Assembly: GCF_910591885.1 (NCBI RefSeq)
Contig: NC_063281.1
Span: 10,027,200-10,091,199, forward strand
Reading direction: 5' to 3'
Length of the DNA stretch: 64,000 bases
Source of the DNA: Bombus terrestris
Taxonomy: Eukaryota; Arthropoda; Insecta; Hymenoptera; Apidae
Positions within the stretch are counted from its first letter, which is position 1. Each line of letters begins with the position of its first letter. The translations under genes and the position numbers were made by a program. Below, one piece after another: positions 57,637 through 64,000 of the stretch. The notes under the pieces were generated by a model. It was given only the letters and a program-made list of their open reading frames with translations. It made no database searches and was not told the DNA's origin.

Positions 57637-60449
57637 CAAAAACATGGAGTGGCAGTGTAGCGAGAAAATAAATTATAAAGTAACGCTTGAGGAGTGCGCG
57701 TTAAGCCCGTTCCCGCGTGAATCCGGCGTGATGGATAGAATGTCGAGATATTTCGAAAGAACGGAAAGAGGGAGTAAAGGAGATAGAAGAGGCGATGTTT
57801 GTAAGCGAGAAGGAGAGAAATGGAGCAAAAGGACCGATTTAGAGGATTGTCGAGAGAGATCGTCGGTCAAGCTCGACAATCCTGATAAATGAAAGAAGCA
57901 AATGCCGAATTCGGATTCCCAATAAGGGTGGTCGATGTCAAGCGACGTGGAACGACTGGATGGAAATGAGGGTGGAAAAGAGTGGACGCAAGAGATGGCT
58001 TTAACCCCATGACGTCGTCTGCCGGCGACGATCTGGATCTATATTCCACCCCTTCTCGTCTGGTCTTCCGCGTTATTTCGCGCTCGGACATCTCGCCGAT
58101 CCGTCGTATTCTCTGTGATGCTCGTCATGTTCGAGTTCGTCAAATCCTCTCATTTGCGTTAACCCGTAAACTCGTCGTTTCGTCCACGATGTCGTGTCTC
58201 TTCGTCTTTCTCGACCTCCAAGTTTTCTTCGTTTCACTTAATTGAAAACGAGATCGAATAAACGAGTTAACGAAAATTTACTTACTATTATAAAACGTTA
58301 CGCGTATACACCGTGGTTCATAAGTACGTGTTAGCGCATTTTTTGGTTTCCCACAAAATTTAACGATTGCCTTAAATTAACGAGAAGACGATTAATCGAT
58401 CGTGATTTTCTATTCCATAGCGACGCAACGATGCGAGAATTTGCGAAGTCTATTTCTATGAGTTACAAGAGGAACATAATTTAATAAGAATCATATTGGT
58501 CCCCGCGATTCTCTGGCCCGAATCCCATTGTGACAAAGTTCTAACCTTGGAAGAAGTCTACCTAAAATCTGTATCGAAATTTAAAACGCATCGTTCTTTT
58601 TTCTACAAATAACGTTAACAGAGTTCAAAAAATATGTTGTTATATAACGATTATGAAAGTGGTGCGAGTACATCGTTCTTGAGATGCTTCATCCGTCAGA
58701 ATACACATTCGTTGTAACCGTGGCCTATCTTCTAAAAAGATTGGCGAGATTCGACACGGAAAATTGTACAGGAATGTGACGGATCTCCAGCGAGCGTAAC
58801 AGCAACAACAACGATAACAATAACTGCAACAACCCCGTGAACATCCGGCGGTGATCCAAAACGCATATTCGCCGCTTCCGGGCTAACTTTCCCTCCCCAT
58901 TTTCCTGTCGCGTTATATCAAGCTGGAGGGGTTGCTTGCGTTTCCGCCCTCTCCCTCACCACCCTTCCTCGTCTTTTCCACCCTCTGTCTCTCTCTTTTT
59001 GTTTCTCTCGCTCTCTGGATGCTCTACGATTCTCTGTTTTTGCCTGTCCTCGTCTCCGTTCGGTTGGATGCAATCAATAAGACATTCGTGACGCGACGGT
59101 TATGGCTGATGGGGACGTGAGCACAGGGGCCAACGGCCAGCCCCATGAATATCTTTCGATAGATTGCACATCGGCCTCGTTCACCCTCGATGCGTCGCGA
59201 TGCGTCGAACCCGTGCACGTGGAGGGATCGAGACGGGCCACAAGGGTGGACGATGTGCAGCCACGCATCCACTGCGGTTAACTTTCCTCTTCCTCTCTTT
59301 TTTCTCTCTCTCTTCTTCTCTCTTTCTCCCCGTTTTTACCCTCCACTCTTCCTCCTATATGTCTTCTCTGCCGCGCGTTATACCGTTCCCGGTCTTTATT
59401 TCCGACGACCTCGTTGACCGGATGAACCTGCTCGCTATCGTTTTGTATCCTTCCGTCGACGATGCTAATCGAAAGTCTTTTGCGCGGAGATAGACGAAGA
59501 ATTACGAATTGAAGAAGCTGTCGCGGTCATCTGGGTGAATAATTTAAGCAAACCGATAGAATATAAACTCGAAATCGATGAACGTCGCATTGCTTTTTCA
59601 AACGTTTTATAGATTTACAGCCAATCGATACTCGCCGTAACAAACTTTTCTATCTTCGCATGTACGAAACTTTTGAATACGAGTATTGCCTTTCTTTCTC
59701 TACATACGATTTAACCTTGGCGATCCGACGCCTGGCGTATTTTTATGCAGATACTTCTCGAACAGAAAAATTAATTAATCTTGTACGAAATGAATCGAGA
59801 ATCATAGAATAATGTCATCGCTCTTTCGATTACGATTTGAATAACTCAAACGGATCATCGTGATTCTCGGACGTGATCGTTTCCCTCGTCTCGCCGATTT
59901 TCTCCGGCCACCCCAAAGTAATCGAAGCCCGACAGCGCGATCCGGGATTCCTCTTCAACGGGATTCGTCACGCAGCACGGCGATGTTCGAGGGCTCACGC
60001 CGCATTAATAATGCATATCCAGTGTACAGAAAAATGCATATACGAACCGCTCCTAGCAGGGAAACACCGTAATATCGTGAACGTTCGACGATCCTGTCAC
60101 GACTCGGTTTCGGCGATTCCACACGAAATTTGTCCTCGTTAAACGCGGTCGACACCTTCGTGTCTCTCGAATTACCTGTTCCCAGGGTTTCCTTTCACCT
60201 TCTCTCTGATCGTGTGTGTGTCTGACACTGGTGAAAAGTCACCGTTGCTCACGCACACACGCGCTATGCCCGGCGTGAGTCCTCGCGGAGTTTTCGGACT
60301 GATTAGCATTTTTTTTTCCCTTCTTCACGCTTCCAGCGTGACCCGATGACGCCTCGTGGCCGGACAATGAGGCTACTTATTTATTTAAATACCGGGCATC
60401 CTGTCCTTTCACGCGAAGATTTATGCATGCCGCCGAGCTAATTGCCGGC
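57637..60449. other. Mixed non-coding DNA
   Basis: 57680-58240 is moderately CpG-rich with short unrecognised frames. 58250-58760 is AT-rich. 58850-59500 is C/T-rich, with a dense pyrimidine tract at 59281-59345. 59500-59860 is AT-rich. A GTGTGTGT run lies near 60211. Nothing recognised as a gene. Confidence 0.55.
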
Positions 60450-60467
60450 CCATTATCCGGATAATGG
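60450..60467. promoter_or_regulatory. 18 bp perfect palindrome of ATTATCC sites
   Basis: CCATTATCCGGATAATGG is an exact 18 bp palindrome. Each half carries TTATCC/GGATAA next to a TAAT core, similar to bicoid/Otx-type (TAATCC) and GATA-type sites. About 20 bp upstream there is GAGCTAATTGC, and GCATGC at 60425. The surrounding 60350-60480 is a likely regulatory segment by composition; binding is inferred. Confidence 0.45.
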
Positions 60468-63400
60468 TATTCCGTCGCGTAACGACGCGTCGTCTGCCTT
60501 CTACCTCTCCTCTCCCTCTCCACCCCCTGTCCGCGTCTTTCCCCCCTCGCGCGTTTCACCATCTCCTTTTTTTCCCCCCCGTTTCCACGGACACGTTCCG
60601 TTCTCCCGTTCCTCGGCCGGTTTACGTGGCTCCTCTTCGTCGAACAAAGCACGAGTCGCTGACTCGAATATTCGATCGACTCGTTCAAGGATGCACGAGC
60701 GATACCCAGCTACCGATGAAACGCTGCCTGTTGCGAGGTTGTTGGGTCACTTGTAAAATACTTCGGATAACCGACGTTCGTTTCTGCTATCTTATCGTAT
60801 GGTAAGCTACGAGATCTAGCGATTATACTGACACGTAGAATGGTTGCGCTGTTGCGCGCAGTTTGTTGTGACGAAATATTCTCGCGATTAATAGTATACA
60901 CGACGAAGTATTCATCGATAATTAATTTGTAGGAAATGTAAAAATGTAACGATTACCGTGTCACGAATCTGTTGTTCGACTTTTAAAAGAATATTATAAT
61001 TTAAATATGAATTTCACAGCAGATCGACGTTGTTTACGACATCGTGGCGGACCATCGTCGAAAATAGATCGTCGGTTCGGTAGAACGATGACGTACGAGA
61101 CCGGTAAATCAACAGAGACGTGCTTACTCTTCAAGAGGACCGTGAAGAACGCTGCTGAACCAACTTCAATAAGAATAATTATCGCGTAAAAGGAAAAATA
61201 ACGAAACTGACCGCACTCGATCTTTATATATCAATCGATACCCTTTGATCGATCAAAGATTTGTACGTATTTCACGATGATTATCGACGAACAAACCTCG
61301 GTATCACGAGCGAATGATAAATAGAACGCAAAAGGGAAGCCGATTCTTCAAAGTGTCTTTCCGGTGGAGCTGTCAAAAATTCAAAAAATCAAAAACACAG
61401 TCACCCACAGGTAGACATGCACGAAATTCTCTTCAACGAGGCCGCCATTCAAGAGAATGGTACTTGGTGTATCGTGGACATTGATTTCTAAACGGGCTGT
61501 ACCGTAAACGAGCTCTCTCCGCGTACGACCCCCCGTGCCAGCCAGCAGACCAGCCCCATCCAACCCCCGCGAAACGCTCGAAAACGCGCTTTCGCGTTCC
61601 CATCGAATTGGGAAAACGGGCAAAGGGTTGCTCTCTCCTCGTTGCCTTTCACCCGTGACCTGGCCAGACGACTCGAGGGGTGGGAGGGTTACCGAGAGGG
61701 AGGAAAAAGAGGAAAAGCGGTGTGTGCGGATCGGAGTCGGAACGTTTGCGCGCACCGGATCGGCTCCGAGCAGGGCAAAGCCATGGAGAATCGAATGATA
61801 ATCGAATTACAGCGTGACGATCACTGTGACCATGGATGGCCAAGTTTATTGTTATTCATATGGGGAGTTAACGAGCTGGAGGGATTCATGCGTATCCTAG
61901 TTTCATTTCGTGGTCGATAAACCGTTATTGTTATTCACTTGCTTAATAAATGGGATAAAAAGTATCGTCGATGCATCGAAAATGTAAATTGAGCGTGTAT
62001 ATAATCGCGCGGATATTTACGGAAATTTTTTAAATCCTGCGTCGTAATACCGAATATTTTGACGTTTCGTTATAACCGAATGACTTATTAAATTTCATTA
62101 TAATATAAAGCGGCAGGACTACGATGATTATTATGAAGGTATGATAGAGCGAATGACTATTATCGGAGATTGAGCTACCATTTTATTGCTAGGTAAAAAT
62201 AGATGTTCGTCCAGACTCGCTAAGAAACACTTGTCTTTACACAGATACTCGCTGCAAACGTACACATGCACATACATACCCATGCGCATCCTTTTTGGTG
62301 TAGGCCTACGTGGCTCGCAATGACTGCAAGTGGCTACACCAGCCCATCATCGCCTGTTGATCTTCCACTATCTGTAAAACTAATATAAAATTAAAATAAC
62401 TAACTGTCTACAACATGACACTTGTCTTAACTTATACGCTAACGCTACATTATGTTAATAAAATTTGAAGCCAATCTAAAACTGTATACAGAAGTTACGA
62501 GTCATCCGTTACGAGCATATACGTAGTAAAAAATTATGAATAATTATCTTGAAGATATAATTAATGGTAAAGATGGCCTTTCTAAATGTTTTAGCTCATT
62601 AACAGAATGAATAATCGACTGCTGAAATAGTTTATGACTCGTACGTTGCGTACGTTTGCAATAAATACTGTACTGCTTCTCTATACCTTCACGTAACTAC
62701 CTAACAATCTCATAAATAGAAATATATTTGTATTTATAGACGCGATCTGTACAAAAAGGACAGCATTAACCAGGAGTAGATTAAGTTCGGAGAACGATAT
62801 CTAATTATTATTGGGCCTATATCGGAACAATGATTCAAGTTAGTCGCAGCGAAAGGGGAATCGATCGAGTCGTCGTTTTCTTCGGTGAAACGTTTTACGA
62901 TTTGTCGGAGCGTTCGATCGTCGTATTCAGAGTCGCTGTACGTCCATGGAATTAACATTAATTTCCAGTTTTCAATTGCAGTCGCCAGAGAGAAGATCCG
63001 TCAGCCACTGCGAACGACTGGATAAGGCAGCGATATACGTAGCCTGGTGATTAGCAATTCGACGTTAAGAAACCGACGGGCTGGGTTTCCGTGAAAAACG
63101 GAGGGAGGATCCTATTTAAAAAGTTTGATTAAGAAAGCCGGCTGACTATTATTGTCATGCTAATTATACGAACAGAAACGCAATGAAAAGTACACGTCGA
63201 AATGGAAGGAACTCCCTGCCACCGGGTCGCGATGCATTTCTCATCACTGTTCCTTTTTTTTTCTTCCCTTCATTTTTTGTATTCTTTCTCCTTCTAACGT
63301 TCTATATCGTGTACGCAATCAAAGGTACATACGACGTAACGATTATAAATATTTTAATCGGTATAATACGTAGAAGTATATTTAGATAAACCAAGGAAAA

Positions 63401-64000
63401 AGATATTGAGAAATTCCGTGTATGAAAATGTGTTTAATAAATCAAGATTGTAAACGATCGTGTTACCTGGAACTTTGAAACATTCCAAGCATAAACTCTC
63501 TTTCGTAAGCATCAGGGAATTTACGAAAGAACAAAGCAATCCTGATAAATTATTGCGAAATTATCAGAATCTTTAGCAATTATTATCTTCCTTAGAGTCT
63601 GAGATTACGAAGAACTCGTGTTTCCAATATCGCAATGCGAATGACGCTAATTATACATATACGATAAAGTTGAATGATTGCTCTGCTCCAAAACTCTAAC
63701 ACTCGCGATTTCCAAGCGCATATTTTAAAGCGTTATTTTATATTTTACTTTGTAGAGACGCCAAGTTTTTACTAATCTGTATCGCTTATCGTTTTCTTAT
63801 CAAAACGGTAAGTGTCTTGATGCCCATGAACGAAGATGAATTATAGAGATATTCCTATGTTACGAGGTACTATCATAACGTCAATTATCAGTCTAACAAT
63901 TCACAAGGGACGTGCGATTTTGTCAGCCGGTCACGCAGAAAAATAAGAACTTTCATTCGTCCCGGCAGAAACTTTTTCTCGTTCCCCCTCTTCCAAGAAT
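60468..64000. other. Non-coding right end of the window
   Basis: 60490-60620 is C/T-rich and GC-rich. 60900-61380 is AT-richer. 61490-61790 is CpG-rich with frames on both strands. 61920-62780 is AT-rich. 62780-63250 is mixed, with a T run near 63254. 63290-64000 is AT-rich. No gene or RNA recognised, and nothing indicates a feature crossing the right edge. Confidence 0.55.

Noticed and set aside
58310..58345. CCGTGGTTCATAAGTA as a Tc1-like terminus
   Set aside because: Only loosely similar to known ends, with no opposite terminus or clear element body.
1..64000. CRISPR array, bacterial operon, or viral genome
   Set aside because: No regularly spaced direct repeats, no packed genes, no ribosome-binding-site pattern and no viral protein similarity; composition and repeats are those of an animal nuclear genome.

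Overview
This 64 kb window looks like animal nuclear DNA from an insect, and I infer a hymenopteran, most likely an apid bee. The reasons are: no bacterial-style gene packing; alternation of AT-rich stretches with CpG-rich, GC-richer blocks; many (GA)n/(CT)n, (CGT)n and (TA)n simple repeats; and decayed mariner- and Tc1-like termini, including ends of the TTAGGTTGGCAACT and TTAGGTT(A/G)TCCG types. The species assignment is inference only.

I could not recognise any protein-coding gene. The longest open frames (up to 286 codons) lie in GC-rich or low-complexity purine/pyrimidine DNA, often overlap open frames on the other strand, start at non-ATG codons in several cases, and carry no domain I recognise. 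No tRNA, rRNA or spliceosomal RNA was seen. The window is best read as intergenic DNA or the interior of a very long intron. Two short candidate exons, at 10011-10068 and 49956-49985, have good splice signals and are listed at low confidence.

Layout. 1-10 kb: purine-rich start, a CGT microsatellite, a GC-rich block at 3.6-5.7 kb, then quiet AT-rich DNA. 10-18 kb: two copies of a ~215 bp mariner-type MITE (10324-10544 and 14811-15021), copies of a second AT-rich interspersed family, and an old tandem triplication of a ~200 bp unit (about 17011-17480). 18-21 kb: a homeodomain-site cluster and three CACGTG E-boxes. 24.6-27 kb: a repeat nest with an 82 bp mariner remnant and a ~370 bp foldback hairpin (26099-26467) with a partial third copy beside it. 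27-37 kb: GC-rich and GA-rich blocks, a perfect 11 bp stem-loop (34090-34124), and two Tc1-like terminal fragments. 38 kb: a ~100 bp cluster of dyad symmetries around a POU octamer. 40-64 kb: alternating pyrimidine/purine tracts, CpG-rich blocks and AT-rich gaps, with paired ETS-type sites (45.9 kb) and an 18 bp perfect palindrome of TAAT-type sites (60450-60467).

How it may work together: the AT-rich parts hold the mobile-element debris, while the CpG-rich blocks hold the palindromes and transcription-factor-like motifs. That is what cis-regulatory DNA around or inside a large, heavily regulated insect gene would look like, but nothing here identifies the gene. All repeat and motif calls were made by eye, without alignment statistics.
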